A stretch of DNA of 40,261 nt from NCBI GenBank assembly GCA_905214905.1, contig CAJMNK010000010.1, positions 1 through 40,261 on the forward strand, written 5' to 3'. The notes under the pieces were generated by a model, which ran no database searches, had not been told where the DNA came from, and worked only from the letters and a program-made list of their open reading frames with translations. The position numbers and the translations under genes are program-made. This document shows positions 10,535 through 18,431 of the stretch, in pieces. The stretch is from an uncultured bacterium (lineage in GTDB: Bacteria; Actinomycetota; Coriobacteriia; Coriobacteriales; Coriobacteriaceae). Each line of letters begins with the position of its first letter. The stretch's first letter is position 1.

Positions 10535-10604
10535 GTGTCGTGTGCGCCCCGCCTTTTCGCTGCTATCATGGACAACGTTGAATTTCTACGAAGGAGCAGG
10601 GCAT

Positions 10605-12464
10605 ATGGCGATTCTTTTGGGATGCGATTCCATCAGCCTAGAGTTTCCCACCAAGCATATTTTCGATAGCGTGACGCTCGGCGTGGGCGAGGGCGACCGC
10701 ATTGGCATTGTCGGTAAAAACGGCGACGGCAAGTCGACGCTGCTGAGCGTGCTCGCCGGCACGCTGGAGCCCGATGACGGACGCGTGACGCATCGCCGCG
10801 GCACGACGATCGGATTGCTCGGCCAAAAGGACCAGCTTGTCGACACCGATACTGTGCATCATGCCGTCGTGGGCGACGCGCCCGAGTATGAGTGGGCGTC
10901 GAGCCCGCGTACGCGTCAGATCCTGGCCGGCCTTATTAGCGACGTGCCCTGGGAGGGCACGGTGGGCGAGCTTTCGGGCGGTCAGCGCCGTCGCGTGGAC
11001 CTTGCGCGCCTGCTGATTGGCGACTACGACGTGCTCATGCTCGACGAGCCCACCAACCACCTGGACATGCGCACCATCAACTGGCTCGCGCGTCACTTAA
11101 AGGCCCGCTGGCAGCGCGGTCAGGGCGCCATGCTCGTGGTCACGCATGACCGCTGGTTCTTGGACGAGGTCTGCACCAGCATGTGGGAGGTCCACGACGG
11201 CCAAGTCGACCCCTTCGAGGGCGGCTACTCGGCCTACATCCTGCAGCGCGTGGAGCGCGACCGTATGGCCGCGGTTACCGAGGAACGCCGTCGCAACATG
11301 GCGCGCAAGGAGCTCGCGTGGCTGAGCCGTGGCGCCCAGGCCCGTTCCACCAAGCCCAAGTTTCGCGTGGAGGCCGCCCGCGAGCTCATCGCCGACGTGC
11401 CGCCCGTGCGCGACGAGCTGGAGCTCAAGCGTCTTGCCGTGAGCCGCCTAGGCAAGCAGGTTATCGACGTGATCGACGTGGACGCCGGCTATGCGGATGC
11501 CGACGGCGCGCCCAAGCAGGTGCTCTCCGATGTGACCTGGCTTATCGGCGCGGGCGACCGCTATGGTCTGCTGGGTGAGAACGGTGCCGGCAAGTCGACC
11601 TTGCTCGACGTGATCCAGGGCAAGATCGCGCCCCTGTGCGGCCGCGTGAAGATCGGCCAGACGGTGCGCTTTGGCGTGCTGTCGCAGCAGCTCGAGGAGC
11701 TCGAGCCCTACATGGGTGACACGATCCGCGAGGTTCTGAGCAATTATAAGAAGTATTACGTCATCGACGGCAAGGAGACCTCGCCCGAGAAGCTTTGCGA
11801 GCGCCTGGGCTTTACGACGCAGCAGCTCTGGAGCCGCATCGGCGATCTTTCGGGCGGCCAGCGCCGTCGCCTGTCGCTGCTGCTGACGATCCTGGACGAG
11901 CCCAACGTGCTTATCCTGGACGAGCCGGGCAACGACTTGGATACCGACATGCTGGCGATTGTCGAGGACCTGCTCGACGGCTGGCCGGGCACGCTGATCC
12001 TGGTGACGCACGACCGCTTCTTGATGGAGCGCGTGACCGACCAGCAGTGGGCGCTGCTTGACGGTCATCTGACGCATATGCCCGGCGGCGTCGACCAGTA
12101 CCTGCGCCTGTGCAATGCCACGGCCGAGGGCGAGCCCGTGGGTGCGCCGAGTGCCAAGACCGGCACGTTCGACACCGGCGCCGCAGCGGTTGCGGCCGAA
12201 AAGCCCAAGACGAGCGGGCAGCCCAACGGTCTTTCCAACGCCGAGCGCCAGAAGCTCCGCCGCGAGGTGAGCTCGCTCGAGCGCAAGATGGAGACGCAGC
12301 GCGCTCGCGTGGAGGAGGCCGAGGCCGCCATGGCCCAGGTCGATCCCACCAACTACACAGCGCTGGGCGAGCAGCAGGCAAAGATCGACGAGGCCCATGC
12401 CGCCATGGACGAGCTGGAGATGGCGTGGCTCGAGGCGAGCGAAAAGCTCGAGGGCGAGGAGTAA
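10605..12464 (+). CDS. ABC-F family ATPase, Uup-like
   Basis: A 619-aa soluble protein with two ABC domains and no membrane segments. Domain 1 has GKNGDGKST, LSGGQRRRVDLA and VLMLDEPTNHLD; domain 2 has GENGAGKST, LSGGQRRRLSLL and VLILDEPGNDLD. A linker sits between them, and a C-terminal charged coiled coil of about 80 residues (NAERQKLRREVSSLERKM...) resembles Uup. ABC-F proteins act on the ribosome as translation factors or antibiotic-protection proteins; Uup-like members are housekeeping, and nothing here points to resistance. The start at 10605 has AAGGAG at 10591-10596. Domain 2 has GND in place of the usual TNH after Walker B. Confidence 0.93.
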   Translation: MAILLGCDSISLEFPTKHIFDSVTLGVGEGDRIGIVGKNGDGKSTLLSVLAGTLEPDDGRVTHRRGTTIGLLGQKDQLVDTDTVHHAVVGDAPEYEWASSPRTRQILAGLISDVPWEGTVGELSGGQRRRVDLARLLIGDYDVLMLDEPTNHLDMRTINWLARHLKARWQRGQGAMLVVTHDRWFLDEVCTSMWEVHDGQVDPFEGGYSAYILQRVERDRMAAVTEERRRNMARKELAWLSRGAQARSTKPKFRVEAARELIADVPPVRDELELKRLAVSRLGKQVIDVIDVDAGYADADGAPKQVLSDVTWLIGAGDRYGLLGENGAGKSTLLDVIQGKIAPLCGRVKIGQTVRFGVLSQQLEELEPYMGDTIREVLSNYKKYYVIDGKETSPEKLCERLGFTTQQLWSRIGDLSGGQRRRLSLLLTILDEPNVLILDEPGNDLDTDMLAIVEDLLDGWPGTLILVTHDRFLMERVTDQQWALLDGHLTHMPGGVDQYLRLCNATAEGEPVGAPSAKTGTFDTGAAAVAAEKPKTSGQPNGLSNAERQKLRREVSSLERKMETQRARVEEAEAAMAQVDPTNYTALGEQQAKIDEAHAAMDELEMAWLEASEKLEGEE

Positions 12465-12470
12465 ACGAGG

Positions 12471-13241
12471 ATGATCAAAGCCGCGTTTTTCGATATCGAC
12501 GGCACGCTGCTGAGCTTTAGGACCCATCGGATTCCGGCGTCGGCGCAGCAGGTGCTCGACAGCTTTCACGAGCGGGGGATCGCGTGCGTGATCGCCACGG
12601 GCCGTCCGACCTACCAGATGCCGGACTGGCTGTTCGACTTGGGCTGGGATGCGTACATTACGCTCTCGGGCCAGCACTGTTTTGATGCCGAGGGCGTCTA
12701 CCGTAGCTGCCCGATTGACCCGGACGACGTTGCGGTGATTGTGGACCAGGTGGCCGAGGGGTGCTACGACTCGCTGTGCATGCAGGGCGAGAACTCGTTT
12801 GTGAATCGCCTGTCCGAGCGCGTGGTGGCGGCCGGCAGCAACGCGGGAATCGTCTATCACGAGGAGCCGTTTGACCACGCCTTTGACGCGCCGGTCTACC
12901 AGTTTTGCGCGTTTGTGGACCCGGCCGACGAGCATATCGTGGCCGACGCGGTGTCGCATTCGCTCACTACCCGCTGGTGCGACCTGTTCTGCGACATTAT
13001 CCCCGCCAACGGCGGCAAGGACTTGGGCGTGGCGGCGACGCTGGAGCGCCTGGGTGTCGACGCGAGCGAGGCGATCGCCTTTGGCGACGGCGAGAACGAC
13101 CTGTCGATGTTTTCTGCCGTGGGCACGAGTGTGGCCATGGGTAACGCGCAGGAGACCGTGAAGGCCGCAGCGACCTACGTGACGACCGCCGTGGACGACG
13201 ACGGGATCTTCAACGCCGCCAAGCACTTTGGGCTGGTGTAG
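12471..13241 (+). CDS. Cof-type HAD phosphatase
   Basis: A 256-aa HAD hydrolase of the Cof/IIB class. FFDIDGTLLSF carries Asp8 and Asp10; motif II lies in CVIATGRP; motif III/IV is KDLGVAATLERLGV followed by AFGDGENDLSMF. The large C2 cap between them fits the Cof family, which dephosphorylates sugar phosphates, flavin or pyridoxal phosphates with low specificity. It starts 6 nt after the ABC-F stop with ACGAGG as ribosome-binding site, so the two are probably cotranscribed. Confidence 0.92.
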   Translation: MIKAAFFDIDGTLLSFRTHRIPASAQQVLDSFHERGIACVIATGRPTYQMPDWLFDLGWDAYITLSGQHCFDAEGVYRSCPIDPDDVAVIVDQVAEGCYDSLCMQGENSFVNRLSERVVAAGSNAGIVYHEEPFDHAFDAPVYQFCAFVDPADEHIVADAVSHSLTTRWCDLFCDIIPANGGKDLGVAATLERLGVDASEAIAFGDGENDLSMFSAVGTSVAMGNAQETVKAAATYVTTAVDDDGIFNAAKHFGLV

Positions 13242-13251
13242 CTGCGGATTC

Positions 13252-13306
13252 GGCACTTGGTGACGTTCCGTTTCTGCCGGCAGTTGGGGACACTCCTTGC
13301 GAGTGT
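13252..13306. repeat. Degenerate GGGGAC hairpin cassettes
   Basis: GGCACTTGGTGACGTTCC and then TTGGGGACACTCC read like two eroded copies of the cassette seen intact at 35358-35413 (GGCA...TTGGGGACGTTCC...TGCCGGC). ACACTC at 13290-13295 pairs with GAGTGT at 13301-13306. They lie directly behind the Cof gene and may end its transcript. Confidence 0.45.
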
Positions 13307-13382
13307 GTCATCGCTCCGCCCCTGTGCTGCACATTTTGTGAAACGCGGTTAACTTTTCAAACAATGTAGTAAGACATGGGCA

Positions 13383-13413
13383 ACTTTTGCGGTAAAGTAA
13401 ATCAGGCAAAAGT
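13383..13413 (+). promoter_or_regulatory. Inverted repeat in the DtxR-family regulator promoter
   Basis: ACTTTTGC at 13383-13390 and GCAAAAGT at 13406-13413 form an 8-bp inverted repeat around a TAAAGT that could be the -10 box. A partial repeat AACTTTTC lies upstream at 13350-13357. Its position suggests autoregulation by the gene starting at 13453, but it does not match the classical DtxR box. A GGCTAACTA half-site follows at 13421-13429. Confidence 0.4.
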
Positions 13414-13452
13414 ATCCAAAGGCTAACTAGAAGCCATCGCGAAAGGCGGCCC

Positions 13453-13842
13453 ATGGCCCTACGTGAATCTGGAGAAGACTATCTCGAATCGATCTACGTT
13501 CTGTCGCAGCGCCAAGACACGGTGCGCTCAATCGACGTCTCTGAATACCTGGGTGTGACCAAGGCGAGCGTCTCTAAAGCCATGGCGACGCTGGAGAACA
13601 ACGGCTATGTCGAAATGGGTAAACGCGACGTTCATCTGACGGAGCGTGGCCTGGAGGTCGCTCGCCAAATGTGGGAGCGCCATTGCTTTTTTGTTGGGCT
13701 GCTCGAGGACGCAGGCGTTTCGGAAGAGGTTGCCTCACAAGAGGGGTGTCACATGGAGCACTGCCTGAGCGAGGAAAGCTTTGAGAAGCTAAGGGCAATG
13801 CTGGGCCGGGACGGCACATCGGCCCCAACAATGACCGACTAA
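13453..13842 (+). CDS. DtxR/MntR-family metal-dependent repressor
   Basis: A 129-aa regulator. The N-terminal winged helix SGEDYLESIYVLSQ...VRSIDVSEYLGVTKASVSKA is typical of MntR/IdeR. The dimerisation and metal-binding domain follows, with ERHCFFVGLLED and the EGCHMEHCLSEESFEKL segment bearing the metal ligands. It lacks the SH3-like third domain of DtxR/IdeR, as MntR does. Its ligand is therefore Mn(II) or Fe(II), probably controlling metal uptake or export genes elsewhere. AAAGGCGG precedes the start. A GTTCGCGC-AAA-GCGCGAAC hairpin without T-tail at 13863-13881 follows the gene. Confidence 0.9.
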   Translation: MALRESGEDYLESIYVLSQRQDTVRSIDVSEYLGVTKASVSKAMATLENNGYVEMGKRDVHLTERGLEVARQMWERHCFFVGLLEDAGVSEEVASQEGCHMEHCLSEESFEKLRAMLGRDGTSAPTMTD

Positions 13843-13978
13843 CGTTCCCCCAGTAGCGCGCCGTTCGCGCAAAGCGCGAACCAGCGACCGGGATAGGAGG
13901 CCCTACCAACCAAGTCTAACTCAGACAAGGAACCCCGCCAGCAAGCGATGCCCAAGAACCGCCAGCAACGTCACCGCA

Positions 13979-14105
13979 GGCCGGGGCCGGGCTCGGTTTT
14001 GAAAACATTCCGCAGCGCGAGGCCCGCCTTTCCGTTGCTCCGCAGGAGCAGGAAAGACGGGCCTCATGCGCGAGGACGTTTTCAAAACCGAGCCCGGCCC
14101 CGGCC
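13979..14105. repeat. 127-bp near-perfect inverted repeat
   Basis: The outer arms 13979-14006 and 14078-14105 are perfectly complementary over 28 bp; the left arm begins GGCCGGGGCC and ends TTTTGAAAAC. Inside lies a second hairpin: GAGGCCCG at 14019-14026 with CGGGCCTC at 14058-14065, CTTTCC with GGAAAG, and TGCTCC with GGAGCA around a GCA loop. The whole segment folds into one long hairpin between the convergent DtxR-type gene and the P-type ATPase gene. It may act as a bidirectional terminator but is much longer than needed; a MITE-like origin is possible. Confidence 0.85.
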
Positions 14106-14121
14106 GGAGGGACCACAGGCG

Positions 14122-16074
14122 CTACAGGTTCTTGACACCCATCGCGCGCATGGCGTTCAGGATGGCGATGATCGCTACTCCTACGTCGCCAAAGACTGCA
14201 AGCCACATGTTGGCGATGCCGAGCGCCGCCAGCACAAGGATCAGCAATTTAATTCCCAGCGCAAAGATGATGTTCTGCCAAACAATCGACATGGTCTTGC
14301 GTGCTACGCGGATCGCACGGGAGATGTTGGACGGTTTGTCATCCATGAGCACCACGTCGGCGGCCTCAATCGCAGCGTCGGATCCCATGGCGCCCATGGC
14401 AATGCCCACATCGGCGCGCGTAAGCACGGGCGCATCATTGATGCCGTCGCCCACAAAAGCGAGCTTGCCCTTGCCGCTTTCGGCCGCGAGCAGCGCTTCA
14501 ACACGCTCGACTTTGTCGCCCGGCAGCAGCTGCGCGTGGAACTCGTCGAGACCCAACTGTTCGGCTACGGACGCAGCCACTTCCTCGCGGTCACCCGTGA
14601 GCATGACGGTGCGCTTGACGCCGGCGGCGTGCAGGTCGCGGATCGTCTGCTCGGCATCGGCCTTAACGGTGTCTGCAATCACGATGTGGCCGACATACAC
14701 GCCGTTCACGAGCACGTGGAGGATGGTGCCGACAACCTCACAGTCCGGTGCTTCAACGCCGGCCGCGGCGAGCATCTTTGCGTTGCCAACGACGACGTGC
14801 TTGCCGTCGATGGTTGCCGTCACGCCGTGGCCCGCGTCATTAGTGGAATCCGTCACGCGCTTGGGATCGAGCTCGCCCTGGAAGGCGGTGCGTACCGACT
14901 GCGCGATGGGGTGGTCGGAGAATGACTCGGCGAGGGCTGCGACTTCAAGCAACGATTGCTCGGTATAGCCTGCCTCGGGGTGCACCGCGACCACCGAGAA
15001 CGTGCCGTTGGTGAGCGTGCCGGTTTTGTCGAAGACGACGGTGTCCACGTCGGCGAGCGTCTCGAGGTAGTTGGAGCCCTTGATGAGAACGCCCAGCTTG
15101 GACGCGCCGCCAATGCCGCCAAAGAAGCTCAGCGGCACGCTGATCACGAGCGCGCACGGGCAACTGACGACCAGGAAGGTCAGGCCGCGCAGGATCCAAT
15201 CGGACCAAGCGCCAGTCACCAGGCCGCCGCCAAGCGCGAGCACCGCGGCCGCGCCGGTGACGGCGGGCGTGTAGACGCGGGCAAAGCGCGTGATGAAGTT
15301 CTCGGTGCGCGCCTTCTTTTCGCTGGCATTCTCCACGAGCTCCAGGACGCGCGCGACGGTGGACTCGCCAAAGGGCTTGGTGGTGCGCACGCGGATGAGG
15401 CCCGTCATGTTGATGCAGCCGCTGATGATATCGTCGCCGGTCTTGGCGGGGCGGGGGACTGACTCGCCCGTGAGTGCGGCGGTGTCGAGCTGGGTTTCGC
15501 CCTCGACGATGACGCCGTCGATAGGCACGCGCTCGCCGGGCTTGACCACGATCACGGTGCCGACGGTGATGTCATCGGGGAAGACCTGCTCGAGCGTGCC
15601 GTCGGTCTGCTCGACGTTAGCGTAGTCGGGTGCGATGTCCATCATGGCACTGATCGACTTGCGGCTCTTGCCCACGGCGTATGTCTGGAACAGCTCGCCG
15701 ACTTGGTAGAACAGCATGACAGCGGCGCCTTCGGCCATGTGCGGGTCGGTGTCGGGGAAGAGCACCATGGCAAATGCGCCGATGGTCGCGACGGCCATAA
15801 GGAAACTCTCGTCGAAGGCCTTGCCGCGGCGAATGTTATTGAATGCCTTTTGCAGTACGTCGTAGCCGGCAATCAAAAACGGCACGAGGAACAGCACAAA
15901 GCTGGCGTAGATGTCGCCCGGGGTGCCGAATGCGGCAGTGAGGGTACCGAGCTCGTCGAGGGCGTACACCACCGCAAAGATGCCTAGCGCTACCAGGATG
16001 CGGTTGCGCTTATGCTCGAGTGACTCTTTTTTCTTGCGCTTCTTCTTTTTCTTTTTGGGGTCGGCGGCGGCCAT
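14122..16074 (-). CDS. Zn/Cd/Pb-exporting P1B-type ATPase
   Basis: A 650-aa heavy-metal P-type ATPase of the ZntA/CadA type, pumping divalent soft metals out of the cell. Visible in order: transmembrane pairs, the actuator LTGESVPRP, the metal-site VSCPCALVISVP, the phosphorylation site FDKTGTLTNG, SFSDHPIAQS (HP motif) and VGDGINDAPVL. It lacks the usual N-terminal HMA domain and begins with a run of nine or so lysines and arginines at residues 8-16; the HMA domain is encoded separately just upstream. The start at 16074 has GGGAGGA at 9 nt. It is the last gene of the arsR-hma-ATPase operon and has its own operator-like site at 16099-16116. Confidence 0.93.
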   Translation of the reverse strand: MAAADPKKKKKKRKKKESLEHKRNRILVALGIFAVVYALDELGTLTAAFGTPGDIYASFVLFLVPFLIAGYDVLQKAFNNIRRGKAFDESFLMAVATIGAFAMVLFPDTDPHMAEGAAVMLFYQVGELFQTYAVGKSRKSISAMMDIAPDYANVEQTDGTLEQVFPDDITVGTVIVVKPGERVPIDGVIVEGETQLDTAALTGESVPRPAKTGDDIISGCINMTGLIRVRTTKPFGESTVARVLELVENASEKKARTENFITRFARVYTPAVTGAAAVLALGGGLVTGAWSDWILRGLTFLVVSCPCALVISVPLSFFGGIGGASKLGVLIKGSNYLETLADVDTVVFDKTGTLTNGTFSVVAVHPEAGYTEQSLLEVAALAESFSDHPIAQSVRTAFQGELDPKRVTDSTNDAGHGVTATIDGKHVVVGNAKMLAAAGVEAPDCEVVGTILHVLVNGVYVGHIVIADTVKADAEQTIRDLHAAGVKRTVMLTGDREEVAASVAEQLGLDEFHAQLLPGDKVERVEALLAAESGKGKLAFVGDGINDAPVLTRADVGIAMGAMGSDAAIEAADVVLMDDKPSNISRAIRVARKTMSIVWQNIIFALGIKLLILVLAALGIANMWLAVFGDVGVAIIAILNAMRAMGVKNL

Positions 16075-16098
16075 GACTCGTATCCTCCCATTTGAATG

Positions 16099-16153
16099 TA
16101 TGAACACTCGCTCATATAACTTCGCGAGCAAAGGCCGCGGCAAGCGCGGCCTT
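16099..16153 (-). promoter_or_regulatory. SmtB-type operator copy and hairpin before the P-type ATPase
   Basis: TATGAACACTCGCTCATA at 16099-16116 has the same halves (TATGAACA, CGCTCATATAACTT) as the two operators before the ArsR-type gene. Just to the right, AAGGCCGCG at 16131-16139 pairs with CGCGGCCTT at 16145-16153, with a GCAAG loop. On the minus strand the hairpin comes before the operator and lacks a clear T-run. Together they suggest separate control or RNA processing between hma and the ATPase gene. Confidence 0.55.
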
Positions 16154-16174
16154 GTAGGTTGGCGTAAACCTGGG

Positions 16175-16393
16175 CTAGAGAATGATCTCGCAGTCCGGCT
16201 CGGCGTCGGCCGTAAACTCTACAACGCGGTTGAGCACCTCGTCGAACTCGGCGTCGTCGGCCTCGAGCGTCAGCTTCTGGGTCATAAAGTTGACGGACAC
16301 GGATTTGACGCCCTCGAGCTTGGCAAGTTCGTCCTGAAGCTCGCGCGCGCAGTTGGCGCAGTCGATCTCGTCGAGTTTAAACTGCTTTTTCAT
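16175..16393 (-). CDS. Free-standing HMA heavy-metal-binding domain protein
   Basis: A 72-aa protein formed by one HMA (ferredoxin-like) domain. The metal-binding motif is IDCANCARELQDEL with Cys12 and Cys15, followed by VKSVSVNFMTQKLTLEAD, the usual beta-alpha-beta pattern. It lies between the ArsR-type sensor (62 bp upstream) and the P1B ATPase (100 bp downstream), which lacks its own HMA domain. It probably acts as detached metal-binding domain or chaperone for the pump. The acidic C-terminus (DAEPDCEIIL) holds a third Cys. The GGAAAGGAACCC before the start gives a good ribosome-binding site. Confidence 0.9.
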   Translation of the reverse strand: MKKQFKLDEIDCANCARELQDELAKLEGVKSVSVNFMTQKLTLEADDAEFDEVLNRVVEFTADAEPDCEIIL

Positions 16394-16455
16394 GATGGGT
16401 TCCTTTCCCTGTTTTGCGGCTTGGGTGCAGGCCGCGCTGGTACCTCGGTTGGTTG

Positions 16456-16821
16456 CTATTCGCAGATATGGCTCATGCCCTGGTTGAGCATGGTGTAGAC
16501 GTGATCGTCGGCAAGCGAGTAGAGGATGTTGCGGCCGTCGCGGCGGAACTTGACCAGGTGCGACTGCTTAAGCGTGCGCAGCTGGTGCGATACTGCCGAC
16601 TGCGAGGTTTCGGTCGCTTCGGCGATGTCGGCCACGCAGAGCTCACGGCCCATGAGGGCATAGAGAATCTTGATGCGCGTGGTGTCGCTGAAGACCTTGA
16701 ACAGGTCGGCGAGGTCGTAGAGAAGCTCCTCGTCGGGAAGGTCCTCGGGCGAGCAGGTGGTGGGGATCGCGGGCTCGGTGGCCTCGATGTCGGGTTTCGT
16801 TTCATCAACGCGGATGCTCAT
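16456..16821 (-). CDS. ArsR/SmtB-family metal-sensing repressor
   Basis: A 121-aa winged-helix repressor. The recognition helix is in ETSQSAVSHQLRTLKQ. The C-terminal helix carries the alpha-5 zinc site exactly: Asp105-x-His107, ten residues, His118-x-x-Glu121. ELCVADIAE at the alpha-3 site keeps one Cys of the CadC ELCVCD motif, and Cys23 lies in the N-terminal arm, so a second site is possible. It should leave DNA on binding Zn(II) (or Co, Cd) and open the efflux operon. It is the first gene of the operon, and its promoter is overlapped by a SmtB-type operator. Confidence 0.93.
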   Translation of the reverse strand: MSIRVDETKPDIEATEPAIPTTCSPEDLPDEELLYDLADLFKVFSDTTRIKILYALMGRELCVADIAEATETSQSAVSHQLRTLKQSHLVKFRRDGRNILYSLADDHVYTMLNQGMSHICE

Positions 16822-16834
16822 TGCAATATCCTTT

Positions 16835-16895
16835 CATATGAACATGCGCTCATATAACTTACTTCCGATTATATGAGCGCATGTTCATATGTCAA
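16835..16895 (-). promoter_or_regulatory. Promoter of the metal-efflux operon with two SmtB-type operators
   Basis: On the minus strand TTGACA (complement of 16890-16895) and TATAAT (complement of 16868-16873) are both perfect consensus with a 16-bp spacer. The spacer is filled by an imperfect palindrome of the SmtB type, ATATGAnC...TCATAT. A second operator copy at 16835-16857 is the exact reverse complement of 16869-16891 over 23 bp, giving two facing sites 11 bp apart. Repressor on the first site would block RNA polymerase; the second lies at the start of the transcript. Confidence 0.85.
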
Positions 16896-17240
16896 TATCG
16901 TTTAGGCAATCCGTCGTACAAAATGATGAGGAAAAGCGGACGAGATTCCGGACTAAGCGGTTTTGATAGGTGATGCCGGGGTGGGTGCCCCTGCGCCGTG
17001 CAAAAATTGGAGTATTCTGCAACGATAGGGGGTCTGTTAACTTATCGCAGGCCAAATAATGCAGCTAAAGAGTTGTCTTAGGGTGGTAAACCGATGAGTT
17101 CTTCCTCAAATGTTGCCTAACGTTCTCACGCAAGAGTGATTTCGCTTCACTTTTGGATCCACTCGAGGGTGATGGACACCCGGCTTTGCTGAATACTCGC
17201 AATTTTGCACGTCGCTAGGGTACCCACCTTGTTAGTCAGC
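16896..17240. other. Intergenic region, nothing recognised
   Basis: About 345 bp between the metal operon and the orphan gene at 17241. No reading frame with a ribosome-binding site, no tRNA and no strong hairpin were seen. It is visibly less GC-rich than the flanking operon. Confidence 0.6.
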
Positions 17241-18431
17241 CTAGTTTCCGGCCCCGAAGACCCTGCCCTCGGGCGTGAAGCTGCTTGTTTGGTTGAGTGA
17301 TGGGCTGTCGAGTCCGACAGTCTGCATGTCATCGATTGCCGGAGCCTTGTTAATCGTCGGATCGTCCAATGTGATGCCTTCGAGCATTGCTTTTTCGAGG
17401 TCGATTCGTTGACGCTCTTCGGAATCCTGGCGAAGCTCCTCCTGGATTCGTTTCTTCTCCTCAATAAACCGTCTGAGCACAAACAGTCTCAGGTCCTCTT
17501 GCATGATTTGAAAGTCTTTTGGCAGACGCGAGGGGCGTATGCCTTCTTTCCGCTGGATTGCCTCCATGACCCTAACGAAAGAGCTGGCATGCATAAAGGA
17601 ATAACGGCTGACAGTGATGATTCCGTACCCCATGGACGCAAGCGCATTCTTGCGCTCCTCGTCGATAGCGCGGTCTTCTTCAGCGTCGTGATAAAACCCG
17701 TTGTATTCAATATCTGTTCGAGATTTCTTCAGATATGCATCCATAAAGAACTTTTTGCGTCTCGTGAGATTTTTTGCGGCGGCGGTGACCTTCACCTCGT
17801 AGTCGGTCTCAATTCCTTTAATGCCAAGCCCTCCTTCGCTTTTGGGCAACGTAAGCATCATGGCAAAGGCCGTTTCCATGGGAGACCGACATCCATCGCG
17901 TACACATTGAATCGACTTTCGGGCAAGGGCCAAACCGTCACATCTGGTAATGGAATTAAAGAACTGCTTTAGCCTCTCGGTCGAGGTAAGCGCGAAACGC
18001 TCGGTATAGGAGGTTGAAGAGCCGGTTCCTAGGGAATAAGCGCCGCACAGTTCAAAGTAGTACTCCACTAGTTCGCGAAAAGGGAGATAGGTGGCGGCCT
18101 GAAGTGCACAAAGCTCAACACCAACAACGAAGATGTCTTCTCCGAGCTCTATAAAGCGTGAGTTTGAGAATCGCTTTGACGAAACGTGGCATTGACAGTT
18201 CATCGCGTAGCGCGCGTTCCTGCGATCAAACACCGTTACCTCGAGGGGATCGTTTGCGTCGCGGGCAACATCATGTTTGGCGAGCCATTCTGCGGCTGCG
18301 TCGAGGAGTGCTCCGCTGGGGCATGATCCGTAAATTGCGGCAGGGCTGCAGGACTCGATGTCTTTCGCAGACACCGAATGCGCGGCTTGGTAGACCGCTT
18401 TTGCAGTGGTATGTGACAATACGATACTCAT
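17241..18431 (-). CDS. Orphan protein with AbiEi-like and DUF559/Vsr-like nuclease-fold parts
   Basis: A 396-aa protein of no established function. The middle (residues 65-135, HVSSKRF...IFVVGVELCALQAATYL...ELCGAYSL) follows the pattern of AbiEi-type domains. Residues 183-290 look like a DUF559/Vsr PD-(D/E)xK fold: SPMETAFAMML, Asp231, IEYNGFYH with Glu242 and His248, then DEERKNALASMGYGIITVSR. A predicted coiled coil (about 315-355) and a polar tail end the protein. The DNA is AT-rich: 17701-17760 has 19 G or C of 60. No good ribosome-binding site precedes the ATG. A divergent relative is at 26638. Nuclease activity is not shown, since the usual Lys is Asn here. Confidence 0.75.
   Translation of the reverse strand: MSIVLSHTTAKAVYQAAHSVSAKDIESCSPAAIYGSCPSGALLDAAAEWLAKHDVARDANDPLEVTVFDRRNARYAMNCQCHVSSKRFSNSRFIELGEDIFVVGVELCALQAATYLPFRELVEYYFELCGAYSLGTGSSTSYTERFALTSTERLKQFFNSITRCDGLALARKSIQCVRDGCRSPMETAFAMMLTLPKSEGGLGIKGIETDYEVKVTAAAKNLTRRKKFFMDAYLKKSRTDIEYNGFYHDAEEDRAIDEERKNALASMGYGIITVSRYSFMHASSFVRVMEAIQRKEGIRPSRLPKDFQIMQEDLRLFVLRRFIEEKKRIQEELRQDSEERQRIDLEKAMLEGITLDDPTINKAPAIDDMQTVGLDSPSLNQTSSFTPEGRVFGAGN

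Noticed and set aside
10605..12464. ABC-F gene as an antibiotic-resistance determinant
   Set aside because: The C-terminal coiled coil and overall plan are Uup-like, and the gene sits with a housekeeping phosphatase; no resistance-type context is present.
11448..13256. A 602-codon open frame antisense to the ABC-F and Cof genes, and similar long antisense frames at 5031-6554 and 7211-8767
   Set aside because: These are mirror frames of well-supported genes, without ribosome-binding sites or recognisable domains.
13899..13978. Shine-Dalgarno-like GGAGG at 13895-13900 as sign of a small gene after the DtxR-type gene
   Set aside because: The following ATG at 13948 opens a frame that reads through the long inverted repeat into antisense of the ATPase; composition and spacing do not support a gene.
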